Assembly (NCBI RefSeq): GCF_000348985.1
Contig: NC_035923.1
Location: 1,116,001-1,180,000 of the forward strand
DNA length: 64,000 nucleotides
Reading direction: 5' to 3'
Origin: Huiozyma naganishii CBS 8797
Taxonomy: Eukaryota; Ascomycota; Saccharomycetes; Saccharomycetales; Saccharomycetaceae
The notes beneath the pieces are model-generated. The model ran no database searches. It was not told the origin of the DNA and saw nothing but the letters and a program-made list of their open reading frames with translations. Positions 38,894 through 49,681 of the stretch are shown here, piece by piece. The first letter of the stretch is position 1, and the number at the start of each line of letters is the position of its first letter. The position numbers and the translations under genes were made by a program.

Positions 38894-39208
38894 TCACTGC
38901 GATGGTCGGTGCCCTTTGTTCTGCAGCAGCCCGTTGTCCCCCTGTTCGTTGTTCTGCTGGGATCCGTTAATTGGCTGCGGTCTCAACTGCTGTTGGAAGT
39001 TTCTTCCGAAGGACACCGCATGTGGGTTCCTGAACCGCGACAGGGGCACCTCTTTGACCTTTCCGCCCCTGTTCAACTGCACCGTGGGCTCACCTTCCCC
39101 TTCCTCCACCTGCTGCTCCTCATCAGCACGTCTACTGCTCTCATCGTTACCGTTACTCATCGCTGCTACAATCGCTATCAGTGATACACAGATGATCCAA
39201 TACAGCAT
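38894..39208 (-). CDS. Small single-pass membrane protein (YLR361C-A position)
   Basis: A 104-aa open frame with its own ATG (39208). It begins with a hydrophobic segment, residues 1-17 ([17 protein letters not shown]), and continues with an acidic then Gln/Asn-rich hydrophilic tail. A signal anchor with one side of the membrane carrying the tail is the simplest topology. It lies between DCR2 and STE11 on the minus strand, exactly where S. cerevisiae has the small uncharacterised gene YLR361C-A. Function is unknown and homology is proposed from position and size only. Its upstream region is shared with STE11 (187 bp between starts). Confidence 0.6.
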   Translation of the reverse strand: MLYWIICVSLIAIVAAMSNGNDESSRRADEEQQVEEGEGEPTVQLNRGGKVKEVPLSRFRNPHAVSFGRNFQQQLRPQPINGSQQNNEQGDNGLLQNKGHRPSQ

Positions 39209-39394
39209 ACAAATCACTCAACTGCCCTCTTCCCACGGAATAAACCACCACTGAACTGTCTGTCTCTGTCTCTGTATAACAACCCTTCTCCTCGTCAGTG
39301 CAACCCCTCTCTTAATCGATTGATATCAAACGAAGAACTTAGAAGACTCTCTTACTCTCGCTCTTTGCCAGTTACACCGGTCTGCATTGCGACG

Positions 39395-41695
39395 ATGCAG
39401 CAACAGCAGCAGCAGTTCGTCAATGGGTTCCTCAGGGAGGTGCGGTGCGAGCAGTATGTGGCGCAGTTTGTATCCTGTGGGCTCGTGACGCCGCGGGACG
39501 TCGCCGCAGTCGACAGAGAGATCCTAGTTGCCATGGGGGTCGCACATCTGGGCCACAGACTGCGTATCTTGAGAGGAGTACGATTGTTGAAACAGCTGCA
39601 ATACGGACAGCGGGACGAGAGGGTCCAGGGGCAGGTAGATACCGTTGTGCGGCAGTTTGCTGCTCTGGGGACCGGTATGGATGCGACTGGTACGGCAGCT
39701 GCTTCAGCAGCAGCAGGCGCAGCAGCAGTGACTGCCGCCGCGCCCTCTATGGCTAGTGCAGCTGTCTTTGGGGAGGGTGCCATTGGGGATGAGCTGGCAG
39801 GTAACATGGTGGTGGAGCGGCACCACGTTATATTTGTGCTGAACGATGGGTCCGCGAAGAAGGTGAACGTCAGCGGGTGCTTCAACGCTGCGTCGATCAA
39901 GAGACGGCTCATTAGGAGACTTCCAAGCTCGCTCGTGGCAACTACAGGGCCTGAATCGCAACAACAACAGCAGCAGCAACAACAGGCTGGTAGTGCCGCC
40001 ACGTCCGAGGATAAACTGTACGATGTGTTTGTCGTCGACTACACGAAGAATGTGCTCCATTTGCTTTACGATGTGGAGCTAGTCACCATTTGTCACTCGG
40101 AGGATCGCCAGGAGAGGAACAGACTCATTTTTGTATCGAGGGACCAAACACCAAGCGAGCAAGCGATTCTTACTTCGAAGAAGATATTTATCCGGAGCGT
40201 CACGGGCGGGAACTCCGCCTTGGTTGGGGCCCCCCAGATGAGACCGCGGCTCAAGATTGACAACAGCGAGGGGAAGATAAGAAAGATCTTTGACCAGAGA
40301 CCCCCGAGCGAATTTATCTCCACGAACCTCGTCGGGTACTTTCCGGAAGCGGACGTCAAGAAACTGCAGACAACACTGAGGGAGTCCTACCGTCAATCAC
40401 TGCGACTCAGCACTGCTTCATCGTCAAAGAGAAGTATCAGCGGCGAGTCCAACAAAGTAGGTGATATCCTGCTGAAACACTCCAATGCTGTGGACCACGC
40501 TTTGTGGCAGAGTCTGAAAAGACAGCCCGCAACGACCACCACTCAGCAGCAGAAGTCCCAACACTCTAGTCCAGCTGCTGGCACAAATGCCACCGGGTCA
40601 TCGGACCTGTTCCAGTTGTATGACACTGAATCATCGCCTATTCATCACGGTGGGCACAACGAAAGTGAGGAGGACGACTGGAATGACAACGAGGACGTCG
40701 TTGATCTGCCCACAAAGATCGAAACACCCAAATCGTGGCTCAAGGGGGCGATGATCGGCTCCGGTAGTTTTGGGAGCGTGTACTTGGGGATGAACGCGCA
40801 GACTGGGGAACTCATGGCCGTGAAGCAAGTGGGAATCACACCGCCACCGCCTGGGGATACCAAGGCTACCGGTGGGGACAGTGCTTTGGACAGCACGAAG
40901 AAACAGACGGCGGACAAGAAACAGTCGCATGTGTACAGGAAGATGGTCGAGGCATTGGAACACGAGATGACGCTACTCAAGGAATTGCACCACGAAAACA
41001 TCGTTACGTACTATGGCTCCTCACAGGAGAGTGGGAACCTCAACATCTTTTTGGAGTACGTTGCCGGTGGGTCTGTATCGTCGATGTTGAACAACTATGG
41101 GCCTTTCGAGGAGTCGCTGATCACCAACTTCACGAGACAGATTCTTATCGGGGTGTCGTACCTGCACGGAAAGAACATCATCCACAGGGACATAAAGGGC
41201 GCCAACATCCTGATCGACATCAAGGGCTGTGTCAAGATCACGGACTTTGGGATCTCCAAAAAGCTGTCCCCATTGAGCAAAGCAAAGCAGGGGCTCCCCG
41301 CTGGTGGGGCTGCCGCACAGGGCGAGTTAGCCCAAAATGGCTCCACTTCTGATAAGAGAACGTCTTTACAGGGGTCCGTTTTCTGGATGGCACCCGAGGT
41401 GGTCAAACAAACGGCAACTACGGAGAAGGCTGATATCTGGTCCACCGGGTGTGTCGTGATTGAGATGTTCACGGGGAAGCACCCGTTCCCGGACTTCTTG
41501 CAGATGCAAGCGATCTTCAAGATTGGGACGAACGTCACCCCAGAGATCCCCAGTTGGGCGTCGGACGCTGGGAAACAGTTCTTAAGACAGGCCTTCGAGT
41601 TAGATTATAAAAGACGGCCCAGCGCCATTGAGCTGTTGCAGCACGAGTGGTTAGATACACACTTGCTTCAGCGAGGCGCCGGTGTTCTTATATAG
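39395..41695 (+). CDS. STE11: MAP kinase kinase kinase Ste11
   Basis: A 766-aa MEKK (S. cerevisiae Ste11, 717 aa) that phosphorylates Ste7 and Pbs2 in the mating, filamentous and HOG pathways. A SAM domain (about residues 8-75, [18 protein letters not shown]) binds Ste50. A Ras-associating-like domain lies at about 145-255, interrupted by a poly-Gln run near 190-197, then a linker. The kinase domain runs from about 448 to 760: G-loop GSGSFGSV (455-462), HRD (597-599), DFG (617-619), and a long activation loop before GSVFWMAPE. The linker before the SAM-distal domain is Ala-rich. The first ATG ([11 protein letters not shown]) is used; the frame is open upstream without ATG. Confidence 0.96.
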   Translation: MQQQQQQFVNGFLREVRCEQYVAQFVSCGLVTPRDVAAVDREILVAMGVAHLGHRLRILRGVRLLKQLQYGQRDERVQGQVDTVVRQFAALGTGMDATGTAAASAAAGAAAVTAAAPSMASAAVFGEGAIGDELAGNMVVERHHVIFVLNDGSAKKVNVSGCFNAASIKRRLIRRLPSSLVATTGPESQQQQQQQQQAGSAATSEDKLYDVFVVDYTKNVLHLLYDVELVTICHSEDRQERNRLIFVSRDQTPSEQAILTSKKIFIRSVTGGNSALVGAPQMRPRLKIDNSEGKIRKIFDQRPPSEFISTNLVGYFPEADVKKLQTTLRESYRQSLRLSTASSSKRSISGESNKVGDILLKHSNAVDHALWQSLKRQPATTTTQQQKSQHSSPAAGTNATGSSDLFQLYDTESSPIHHGGHNESEEDDWNDNEDVVDLPTKIETPKSWLKGAMIGSGSFGSVYLGMNAQTGELMAVKQVGITPPPPGDTKATGGDSALDSTKKQTADKKQSHVYRKMVEALEHEMTLLKELHHENIVTYYGSSQESGNLNIFLEYVAGGSVSSMLNNYGPFEESLITNFTRQILIGVSYLHGKNIIHRDIKGANILIDIKGCVKITDFGISKKLSPLSKAKQGLPAGGAAAQGELAQNGSTSDKRTSLQGSVFWMAPEVVKQTATTEKADIWSTGCVVIEMFTGKHPFPDFLQMQAIFKIGTNVTPEIPSWASDAGKQFLRQAFELDYKRRPSAIELLQHEWLDTHLLQRGAGVLI

Positions 41696-41860
41696 AGAGG
41701 GAAACTAAACCCGGTATAGATAACAACAGCACACAATGCATGAACTTTATCTTCAACAATGGCGAGTTAGGAACTCTACTGTACTGGCAAGTCCCTTCCC
41801 CCTTGTCCGCACCGAGTGCAGTTCTCTTCAGTCTTTTCAGAATGCTATTTGGCGGCTTCT

Positions 41861-42643
41861 TCAGGGAGTCCATAGTTTGCCGGAACCTCTTGCAGCGTAC
41901 ATTGTCTTATCGAATCTAGTCTTGACGACCGTTTCTGACGGGGATCTTACGTTTCCGCCTTCAGTTGTATCCACTGGCTGTACGGCGTTCTTCAGTAGTA
42001 TCTTGTTGAACCTTTCGTTCGCTTGGAAGGACTTGTCCTGAAGATCCTGCGACAAAGTGGCGTCCACTTGGACGACAGTTGCGCAGGGGATATCGCACAT
42101 AATCGCGTACTCTTTGACCTGCGGGTCCTCTACAACGAATATCCACGAGAGCCCATGGGACCCCTCCAGTCGGTACTTGTAAACGCAGCTCTTAAGCAAG
42201 TTCTTCAGCCTGCGCGGCAACTTGTTCAAAGACTCGATCCCATGAATGTTCACCTCCTCCCATGGGATCAAGTCCAGCACCTCCTCGTACTCCAGCTCCA
42301 CGTGTAACCCCTGCTCAGTGGTCTCGCCCTCACCAAGGCCACCAACCAACTCGTCGATGAACTTGAGAGACTCCCTCGCGTTGAAGGACTTCTGCTTGAA
42401 CTTCAAGTAGTCTAGCTCCGCCAGCGTGTACATTGGAATGTACAGGTTCAACTGCACCTCCTGGCGACCTTTCCCCATCGCCACTGCTGCTGCTTCGCCC
42501 TTGCTCTTCCCCCTCTGGTTGCGCTTGCTCTTGGTGGAGCGGTCAGGCTGAGACTTAGCACCCAATGTCTTGCACCACCTTTGCACGTTCCCAAGCCCCC
42601 TGTCAAACGCAGAGGCGTCCAGTATGAAGTTGTACTGTCTCAT
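41861..42643 (-). CDS. NMD4: Nmd4, PIN-domain factor of nonsense-mediated decay
   Basis: A 260-aa protein in the slot of YLR363C (NMD4, 218 aa), which binds Upf1 and assists nonsense-mediated mRNA decay. It is a PIN-domain protein: the N-terminus (MRQYNFILDASAFDRGLGNV) holds the first acidic residue Asp9, and FVVEDPQVKEYA holds later acidic residues. The C-terminal TRFDKTMYAARGSGKLWTP tail is conserved. Compared with the shorter S. cerevisiae protein there is an extra basic, low-complexity insert of about 30 residues after residue 29 (SKSKRNQRGKSK type). Ends and strand agree with YLR363C; the gene converges with STE11. Confidence 0.93.
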   Translation of the reverse strand: MRQYNFILDASAFDRGLGNVQRWCKTLGAKSQPDRSTKSKRNQRGKSKGEAAAVAMGKGRQEVQLNLYIPMYTLAELDYLKFKQKSFNARESLKFIDELVGGLGEGETTEQGLHVELEYEEVLDLIPWEEVNIHGIESLNKLPRRLKNLLKSCVYKYRLEGSHGLSWIFVVEDPQVKEYAIMCDIPCATVVQVDATLSQDLQDKSFQANERFNKILLKNAVQPVDTTEGGNVRSPSETVVKTRFDKTMYAARGSGKLWTP

Positions 42644-43279
42644 TTACAGCCCCTGTCGCGAACCTTAGTCGTCTGCTACTCCTGTGCCAGCTGTGACGGC
42701 TGTTGTCCGTGAACAGTCGCTTCTGTTGCAGTTTTAAACGCAGGTCCCTGCGGCTGTTCGCGATGGCAACGATGAGCCCATGGACCCGGGGGAGATACAA
42801 CTACTAATGACTGTTACGAGGGGTGAGGAGATACATATTGCTGTGTGCTGTTGTTCTTGTTGTTGTTGCTGGTTCGTGGATGTCTCTACGACCCACAAGA
42901 AATTAACTACTTAGCAAGAGTGAAAGCGGCTGGCCCAGTGACGCAGAAGACTGCGAGTCAGCTCGTCTGTCATTAAGCAGATGCCCCGATGCTACTGGGC
43001 AACTTGTGCAAGCTGTTTGGTGTCACCTGGCACTCCATTGCAGCTAGAACACCCTCCTCCATTACTCGATCAACATGGGGNNNNNNNNNNNNNNNNNNNN
43101 NNNNNNNNNNNNNNNNNNNNNNNNNNNNNNNNNNNNNNNNNNNNNNNNNNNNNNNNNNNNNNNNNNNNNNNNNNNNNNNNCGAGGGACATCGCAGAGGGT
43201 GCAGAGCTGTTAGCAGAGGAGAGACACACCACAGCCACCAGCCAGCGAGCCAACGAAGTGCAGTAGTCACGGTTGCAAG
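42644..43279. other. NMD4/SSQ1 divergent interval with 100-N gap
   Basis: No gene is seen in the readable sequence, and 100 N (43081-43180) hide part of it. In S. cerevisiae several genes (GRX8, RPS22B, MDM30 among them) lie between NMD4 and SSQ1; none is visible here. Confidence 0.5.
43081..43180. other. Assembly gap (100 N)
   Basis: One hundred N, a conventional placeholder, so the true distance is unknown. Confidence 0.95.
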
Positions 43280-45301
43280 ATGTGGAAGTCGCTGGGCAGG
43301 TTGAATTGGCCGCTGAATGTTTGCCGTGGGAGAGCGTACAGTTCGAAAGTGATCGGCATCGACTTGGGGACGACGAACAGTGCCGTGGCGTACGTCCGGA
43401 ACGCTACCAGTACTCGTGCCAGTGCTGGCAATAGTGATGGTTCTGGTACAGGTGTATCTGCTCCAGATGCTGCTATTATAGAGAATGTCGATGGTGGGAG
43501 GACGACACCCTCCATTGTTGCCTTCCCGCCGCATGCGTCAGAGGGTGAGGTGCTTGTTGGGATGAGAGCGAAGCGACAACAAGCGGTAAACTTCGCCAAC
43601 ACGTTCTTTGCGACGAAGCGGTTGATCGGGAGACGCTTTGATGACGCGGAGGTGCAACGAGATGCCCGGTTGATGCCTTACAAGATCGTAAAGCAGCACG
43701 GCGGGAAGGAGCAAGCTGCGGTGGTCACCACGGATGGCCATGTGAGAAGCCCTGAACTGATCGGGTCGTACCTGTTGCGATACTTGAAGCAAGCTGCGGA
43801 ACAGTACTTGAACGAGAGCGTCGACAGTGCAGTGATTACGGTCCCCGCGTACTTCAATGACTCGCAAAGACAAGCTACGAAGGACGCGGGGCAATTGGCC
43901 GGTTTGAAAGTGATGAGGGTCGTTAACGAACCGACTGCAGCAGCGCTTAGCTTTGGGTTAGGGTCGATTCAGAGGAAAGGTGAGCGCAAGATGATAGCCG
44001 TTTACGACCTCGGCGGCGGGACCTTTGACATCTCTGTGCTGGACATCGAGGACGGTGTCTTCGAAGTGTGCTCCACAAACGGTGACACGCATTTGGGGGG
44101 CGAGGACTTCGACAACGTCGTCGTCTCGTATCTCGTGGACCAGTTTGTTGAGCAGAACAAGACTCAGATCACGAGGGAACAAGTCACCGCGGAAAGGGAC
44201 ACAATGCAGCGGATCAAGGCGGCCGCGGAGAAGTCGAAGATCGAACTGTCTCATCGTCCTGAGACGCTGGTGAGCATCCCGTTTCTCCACGGAAACTTGC
44301 ACCTGAGCATAACGCTGACCGAGAAGGAACTGGACAATATGACCATGCATTTGATAGAACGTACGGTGGGTCCCGTGAAAAGGGCCCTTGCCGATGCGGA
44401 ACTTGCCCCCGGAGACATCGACGAGGTGATCATGGTCGGTGGGATGACACGGATGCCCAAGATCCGGGCCGTTGTCGAGGAACTGTTCGGCAAGAAACCC
44501 AACACGAGCGTCAACCCGGATGAGACCGTTGCACTCGGTGCTGCAATTCAAGGTGGAATCCTTTCCGGGGAGATCAAAAATGTGCTTCTTCTCGACGTGA
44601 CACCGCTGACCCTCGGGATCGAAACCTTTGGCGGCACCTTCTCGCCATTGATCCCAAGAAACACGACAGTCCCCGTGAAGAAGACGGAGATCTTTAGCAC
44701 GGGTGTCGATGGACAGACTGGGGTCGACATCAAAGTGTTCCAGGGGGAGCGCGGACTTGTCAGGGACAACCAACTGATCGGCGACTTCAAGCTCACAGGG
44801 ATCCCGCCAATGATGAAGGGCACCCCACAAATCGCGGTCACCTTTGACATCGATGCGGACGGGATCATCAACGTGTCCGCAATGGAGCGCAGTTCCGGAC
44901 AGGAGAAGTCCATCACCGTGGTCGCAAACACGGCGATGCCCCAGGAGGAGATCGACCGGCTGTTGCGCGAGGCGGAGGAGAACCGCAGCCGCGACAACGC
45001 GATCAGACAGAGACTAGAGCTGCTCGCAAAAGCAGACATCATGCTCTCGGACACTGCGAACACGTTCACTCAGCACACGAAGTTCTTCTCCGCAGACAAA
45101 GAGTTCCCTCCCCTACAGAAGGAACTCGCCCAATTGCAGACCCAATTGCGCCAATTGCGAGCGGAACCGGACGGCGACGAGTCCCGTCTGCTGCAAGAAG
45201 TCAACGCCCTCAAGAAGAACACGGACGAGTTGCAGAAGAAGACCTTCCAGCTGATCCAGCGGCTCGCACGGCCCGGGAACACGCCGCCAACCGCTCAGTG
45301 A
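43280..45301 (+). CDS. SSQ1: Mitochondrial Hsp70 Ssq1 (Fe-S cluster biogenesis)
   Basis: A 673-aa Hsp70 (S. cerevisiae Ssq1, 657 aa). Ssq1 with Jac1 releases Fe-S clusters from the scaffold Isu1 in the matrix. The N-terminal about 22 residues ([20 protein letters not shown]) form a targeting peptide. The ATPase domain begins [15 protein letters not shown] and includes [21 protein letters not shown] and DETVALGAA. The substrate domain follows [20 protein letters not shown] Ser/Gly-rich insert lies at about residues 45-60 and the charged lid at about 545-650. Synteny (YLR369W) and the divergent lid favour SSQ1 over the general mtHsp70 SSC1. Coding sequence is GC-rich. Confidence 0.92.
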   Translation: MWKSLGRLNWPLNVCRGRAYSSKVIGIDLGTTNSAVAYVRNATSTRASAGNSDGSGTGVSAPDAAIIENVDGGRTTPSIVAFPPHASEGEVLVGMRAKRQQAVNFANTFFATKRLIGRRFDDAEVQRDARLMPYKIVKQHGGKEQAAVVTTDGHVRSPELIGSYLLRYLKQAAEQYLNESVDSAVITVPAYFNDSQRQATKDAGQLAGLKVMRVVNEPTAAALSFGLGSIQRKGERKMIAVYDLGGGTFDISVLDIEDGVFEVCSTNGDTHLGGEDFDNVVVSYLVDQFVEQNKTQITREQVTAERDTMQRIKAAAEKSKIELSHRPETLVSIPFLHGNLHLSITLTEKELDNMTMHLIERTVGPVKRALADAELAPGDIDEVIMVGGMTRMPKIRAVVEELFGKKPNTSVNPDETVALGAAIQGGILSGEIKNVLLLDVTPLTLGIETFGGTFSPLIPRNTTVPVKKTEIFSTGVDGQTGVDIKVFQGERGLVRDNQLIGDFKLTGIPPMMKGTPQIAVTFDIDADGIINVSAMERSSGQEKSITVVANTAMPQEEIDRLLREAEENRSRDNAIRQRLELLAKADIMLSDTANTFTQHTKFFSADKEFPPLQKELAQLQTQLRQLRAEPDGDESRLLQEVNALKKNTDELQKKTFQLIQRLARPGNTPPTAQ

Positions 45302-45318
45302 CCTGGTCCTGGTCCCAG

Positions 45319-45325
45319 TCACGTG
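45319..45325. promoter_or_regulatory. E-box TCACGTG upstream of ELO3
   Basis: A single CACGTG core 128 bp upstream of the ELO3 start, 18 bp past the SSQ1 stop; binder not known (Cbf1-type bHLH factors use this core). Confidence 0.35.
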
Positions 45326-45452
45326 CGGTTTTGAAGAGACCCGCCATGAAGTAAAAATTTTCCAGAATTGTTTTGATTCGTTGTTGACACGTTCTAACGT
45401 TGTTGTGGAGGAGTTTCTGGTTTGATCTGGAGTGCGGTGTAGGACGTGCAGT

Positions 45453-46556
45453 ATGTCAATGGAACAGATAGTTGCTGAACAAGTCGAAGACATTGTCGTG
45501 GACTCGGCTCTTCCCTTTTTGCCGGAGTATTTGGAGAATATTCTGGCATCCTTCGCGCAGATGCTTCCAAAGTGGGTGGAGTACAATCCACCCTCAATTG
45601 ACCACCCTTTCGGGATTAGTTTATGGAGCATCTTTACCAGGGTGTTCGAAAGTATTGCTGGGTACCCAGCAGAGGAGTTCAAGTTTGTTCACGGGGAGAC
45701 ATTTTTGGCGAATGCCCCACACGCAATTGGTATCATTGTATGCTACTACATTGTCATCTTTGGTGGGCAGGCTCTCTTGAGAGCAGTCAATGCGCGTCCC
45801 CTGAGCTTCCACTTTGTTTTCCAATTGCATAACCTGTTTTTGACCTCCGCATCCTTTGTTTTGCTCGTTTTGATGCTGGAACAGTTGATTCCTATGATTT
45901 ACCACCAGGGTCTTTTCTGGTCCATCTGTGCCCCACAGGCTTTCGCCCCAAAACTGATTACTTTGTACTACTTGAACTACTTGACAAAGTTCTTGGAGTT
46001 GATTGACACCGTGTTTTTGGTTTTGAAGAGAAAGAAGTTGCTGTTCTTGCACACCTACCACCACGGTGCCACCGCTTTGCTATGCTACACTCAATTGATG
46101 GGCCACACTGCCGTTGAGTGGGTCCCTATCTCCTTGAACCTAGGTGTTCACGTCGTCATGTACTGGTACTACTTCCTAAGCTCCTGCAACATTAGGGTCT
46201 GGTGGAAGCAATGGGTCACCAGATTCCAAATCATCCAGTTCCTGATCGATTTGGTCTTTGTCTACTTTGCCACGTACACTTTCTACGCAAACAAGTACTT
46301 CGACAACATCTTGCCCAACATGGGCACCTGTTACGGGACTCAGGACGCAGCCGCTTACGGTTACCTGATCCTGAGCTCGTACCTGGTTCTGTTCATCTCT
46401 TTCTACATCAACTCCTACAAGAAGAGAGGGACTGCTGCCGCGGCAAAGAAGAACGAAAAGGCGGCCGCTAAGAACAGCTCGACAAGCACCGCTTCAAAGG
46501 GGAAGACCACAGGCTCCAAGTTTAAAAAGACCAAAGCTTCTTCCAGAAAGGCTTGA
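45453..46556 (+). CDS. ELO3: Very-long-chain fatty acid elongase Elo3 (Sur4)
   Basis: A 367-aa ELO-family condensing enzyme (S. cerevisiae Elo3, 345 aa) of the endoplasmic reticulum. It extends acyl-CoA to C26 for sphingolipids. About seven membrane spans are expected. The catalytic histidine box is FLHTYHHGA, preceded by [19 protein letters not shown] and followed by [15 protein letters not shown], all strongly conserved. The C-tail is Lys-rich (SYKKRG then [11 protein letters not shown]), fitting an ER-retention tail, with an Ala/Lys/Ser repeat longer than usual. The first ATG is 45453; a second at 45459 is two codons later. Position matches YLR372W. Confidence 0.97.
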   Translation: MSMEQIVAEQVEDIVVDSALPFLPEYLENILASFAQMLPKWVEYNPPSIDHPFGISLWSIFTRVFESIAGYPAEEFKFVHGETFLANAPHAIGIIVCYYIVIFGGQALLRAVNARPLSFHFVFQLHNLFLTSASFVLLVLMLEQLIPMIYHQGLFWSICAPQAFAPKLITLYYLNYLTKFLELIDTVFLVLKRKKLLFLHTYHHGATALLCYTQLMGHTAVEWVPISLNLGVHVVMYWYYFLSSCNIRVWWKQWVTRFQIIQFLIDLVFVYFATYTFYANKYFDNILPNMGTCYGTQDAAAYGYLILSSYLVLFISFYINSYKKRGTAAAAKKNEKAAAKNSSTSTASKGKTTGSKFKKTKASSRKA

Positions 46557-46726
46557 GAATGACACCGGCACCCCCCTCTGGGGAGCCATCGCAGTGCGTA
46601 GATACTTTTACGTGCTAGCTTGATATATTTATATATATATATTACAATAAGAATAAAACAAGGACAACGAGCTGATGTAAACACCCCCGGGAGTCCTATT
46701 AGTGTCCATATATGCAGTCCAGTTAA

Positions 46727-49069
46727 TTAATGATACTGTGCTGCTGTTGATAGAGTGTCCATTTCAAAATCCACCTTCCCAACGACGTACTGTTCGTTGA
46801 ACAACTTGATCTTGACCATCGGTTCCAAGAACTGGTCCCCCAATTCCGGTACAAAGTCGCTTAGATACGCGTACGGTGCCAGGGCAGAAGACACTGCGTA
46901 TGTCCTCATCATCTTGACCAGCAGCCTTAAGATGGGCCCCGCGTCGAACTCCAGGTAGTGTTCCCAAAACGCGTTGCTCACGGGGACGTATACGTCGAGC
47001 AACTGGTCGACCTGGCCGATCTCTCCGGGCAACTCGCGGGAGCCATGGGGCGGTTGGCGCTTGAATTCACCTTTGTCCCGCACGTACCCGCTTTGCTCAC
47101 TGTACCTCTTGTACGAAGCCGGGATGATTGTGTTGATCGTGGATAGGTAATCGTACAGGTCCGCCTGTGTGATTTTCATGATCTGTTCGTTGACCCCTCG
47201 CTCGATATCTGCTTCACAAGAGGCGGTATCATCACCCGCGGTGTTGACGAGTTGTAGGTCTACGAACCGCCGTATCAGTTTCAGAATTGTTTGTTCGACG
47301 ATGGTGACGATCTCGGAGAGGGACGTCGTCTTGTACACGTACTCGAGGACCTCTCTTTCGAAGAGCGACGGTGGGTACAGGAACAGCCCAACTAGTACTG
47401 TCTTATCTTGCATCAAGACACGCTTACACCGGTGCAGCGTGCTGGAGAACCTGTTTAATGAGCAGTCAAGCTTCCTTGGTGTAGGCCGGGACTCTGCCAT
47501 TTTGCAGATCTGCATCTCTAGTGACATTAGTGCTGGCACCGTGTGCGCGAAAGAGAAAGTGGACCGACTGTCGCTGAAGTACCGAATCAGTCTGTTCATC
47601 GACAGTATCAGGTCGAGCAGACACTCTGCTGTTTCGAAATCTGCCTCTTGGAGAGGTTGCCTCGTCACTGAGTGTAGAAGCGGGTCGATCTGGAACAACA
47701 CTGGCTTCAAATGGAGGAAGTTCTCGAGACATGTCTCCGCTGTGGAGTACTTTGTCCTGTCGAAGCAGGTGGGTTTCTGTGGTTCTGTGTACCCTAGTTG
47801 TTCTTTACACTTCGAATGGAATAAGTCGAGTATCCACGGGTTCTCTAGCAGTTCATCGTACATTGTGTTGATTATGTTGAAAAGGGACCCTGCCATGTCC
47901 AACCCAGAGAGGTCGACCATCGAGTTTAGGAGCAAATCTGACTGGTCGCTCGTTTTTGTGGACGATTCGTCCGTCGGGTCCCCCCCGTCTGTTCCCAACA
48001 GTGCTCTTGCACACTCGGCCAACATTGTGATAACGCAAGGGTGAAACTCTGGGGTGCCTGTACTCGTCTCTTCGAAGACGTTATCTCTGTTAAAGAGCAA
48101 TTTGGGTTGCGGACAGGTGACTCCGAGAGTGGACCGTATGATCCCCGGGATATCCTTTTCCGTGCGACGCAACTGTTCTCTGAGTGTCTCTGTGGAGAGC
48201 GGTGCCACCCCGGGACTTCTGTGCAGGGACACGGGGAGTGTCTTGACACGGTGATCGATTGAATCCCAGAATTGTAACGTTACTAGTGACGTTGAGTGAT
48301 CCCTAGTGTACCATTCATGCGACGTCAATGCAAAGAACGTGACGTCTTCTAAGTTGTAAAGGTACGCGCTGATTTCCCCCGCTTGAACTGGTGGAATTGT
48401 GCTCAACACGAGTTGCAAGTCCGCGCTGTTCCTTCGGGCCGTCCTACACACGAGCTGAGAGATCTGTTCAGCGGTGGCCCACACTAGGTCCAGTATATCC
48501 TGCTGTTGCGGCTGGTACAGTGGGGAGATCCTCCCCAGGAGAGCCTGCATTGCTGGGTCTGAAACGAACGTGATGGGTAAGTTTTCTGAGGCGACGATCA
48601 CAGCGAGCAATTGCGACGTCGAGGGGTCATCTTCCAGTGGGAGGACTTGTTCCTGTGTTGGTGTGGTGGCCGTGCTCTTGCCCCGTTTGTACACTTCAGC
48701 GTGCTGTGTTGTAGAGGCCACCCTGAGCCGAGATTTAATACTGCTGGTACTAGTAGCAGCACTACTTGGTGGTGTGTACACCGTCTCCGCTGCAACACTA
48801 TGCACTCTCTCCAGATGCATCCTGAACAGCTTGTTTCTGGCATCGCCCCTCTGCGGTTTCTTCAGGACGCACCCACAATGCCTGCACTTGACTTGGTCAG
48901 ACTGTTCCTCTAACGCCAAGTAATGCGACCAAAAAGTCGCCCTCGTCCTCCTGAGCGACTGCACGGGCACCCACCCGTCCACACAGCGGGTCTCCATACC
49001 CCATTGCGGACCGCGGACCAGACGGAACCCGACTTCACCTTCCAATTGCAATACTACCCTGGGATCCAT
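46727..49069 (-). CDS. VID22: Vid22-like BED zinc-finger protein
   Basis: A 780-aa protein in the slot of YLR373C (VID22, 901 aa). Vid22 is known for glucose-induced FBPase degradation and for binding G-quadruplex or Tbf1 sites to maintain genome stability. A BED-type zinc finger lies at about residues 44-92 with Cys62, Cys65, His85 and His90. The rest resembles the RNase H-like, hAT transposase-derived body of the family, rich in Leu and charged residues, with an acidic Ser/Thr region near 370. The start MDPRVVLQLEGEVGFRLV is the first ATG; the frame is open about 125 codons further up but without ATG. ENV11 is its twin; synteny decides. Confidence 0.87.
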   Translation of the reverse strand: MDPRVVLQLEGEVGFRLVRGPQWGMETRCVDGWVPVQSLRRTRATFWSHYLALEEQSDQVKCRHCGCVLKKPQRGDARNKLFRMHLERVHSVAAETVYTPPSSAATSTSSIKSRLRVASTTQHAEVYKRGKSTATTPTQEQVLPLEDDPSTSQLLAVIVASENLPITFVSDPAMQALLGRISPLYQPQQQDILDLVWATAEQISQLVCRTARRNSADLQLVLSTIPPVQAGEISAYLYNLEDVTFFALTSHEWYTRDHSTSLVTLQFWDSIDHRVKTLPVSLHRSPGVAPLSTETLREQLRRTEKDIPGIIRSTLGVTCPQPKLLFNRDNVFEETSTGTPEFHPCVITMLAECARALLGTDGGDPTDESSTKTSDQSDLLLNSMVDLSGLDMAGSLFNIINTMYDELLENPWILDLFHSKCKEQLGYTEPQKPTCFDRTKYSTAETCLENFLHLKPVLFQIDPLLHSVTRQPLQEADFETAECLLDLILSMNRLIRYFSDSRSTFSFAHTVPALMSLEMQICKMAESRPTPRKLDCSLNRFSSTLHRCKRVLMQDKTVLVGLFLYPPSLFEREVLEYVYKTTSLSEIVTIVEQTILKLIRRFVDLQLVNTAGDDTASCEADIERGVNEQIMKITQADLYDYLSTINTIIPASYKRYSEQSGYVRDKGEFKRQPPHGSRELPGEIGQVDQLLDVYVPVSNAFWEHYLEFDAGPILRLLVKMMRTYAVSSALAPYAYLSDFVPELGDQFLEPMVKIKLFNEQYVVGKVDFEMDTLSTAAQYH

Positions 49070-49575
49070 CAATACGGTTCCCGCATCGCAGCTCGAGACA
49101 ATTTGTCCAGACGACTGCCCCACCACGGACAAACGGACACGGACCCCCCACGCTTCCCCCCCCCACGCTACACTGCCGTGTGTTGCGCGGTTTTTGGAAT
49201 TTCGCTCTCGCCACTTTCCCGAAGAGGAAACAGTGCAAAGAAAAAAGGGAAGCGGCGTATCCCCGTTTGAGCCGTGCAACGCCGGGCCCCACAGAAACGG
49301 CCGCGGAGACCCGCAAACGGCTGGAAGCGGCTGGAAGCGGCTGATGATTCCGCGGGGTTTTATTTCTGGTGTGCTGCGGCGTTTCTCTGTCGCTGTCTGC
49401 GAGTGAGGAATTTCTCTCGAGACTCGCTGGGCGTTAGGTAACACCGGGTGTTTGAAGGAAAGGGAAGAACAGACTGTTCAGTACTGTAACTGGCAACTCT
49501 GGTCACTGCTGGAGAGGTGAAAGAGTGTCGGTGGGTGAAGTAATCCAAGGGCCACGCTCGTTTATCTAGGCGTGG

Positions 49576-49606
<31 letters not shown>

Positions 49607-49681
49607 ATTGTGATTACGTCGTTTGAGTGAAGGGTACCCCGTGGCTTATATCATCGATAATAAGTCTTGTACCAAATCGTC
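49070..49681. other. Divergent VID22/STP3 promoter region
   Basis: 612 bp without a gene. It includes a compound microsatellite, (TA)n then (TG)n, at about 49575-49607, and tandem GCTGGAAGCG units at about 49319-49341. Confidence 0.55.

Noticed and set aside
47169..48044. Plus-strand open frame (291 codons) over VID22
   Set aside because: Overlaps the coding body of VID22 and resembles no family.
49575..49607. (TA)n/(TG)n run as a telomere-like or regulatory element
   Set aside because: Simple microsatellite, with similar TA runs at 4242, 22092, 23250, 33892 and 55203.
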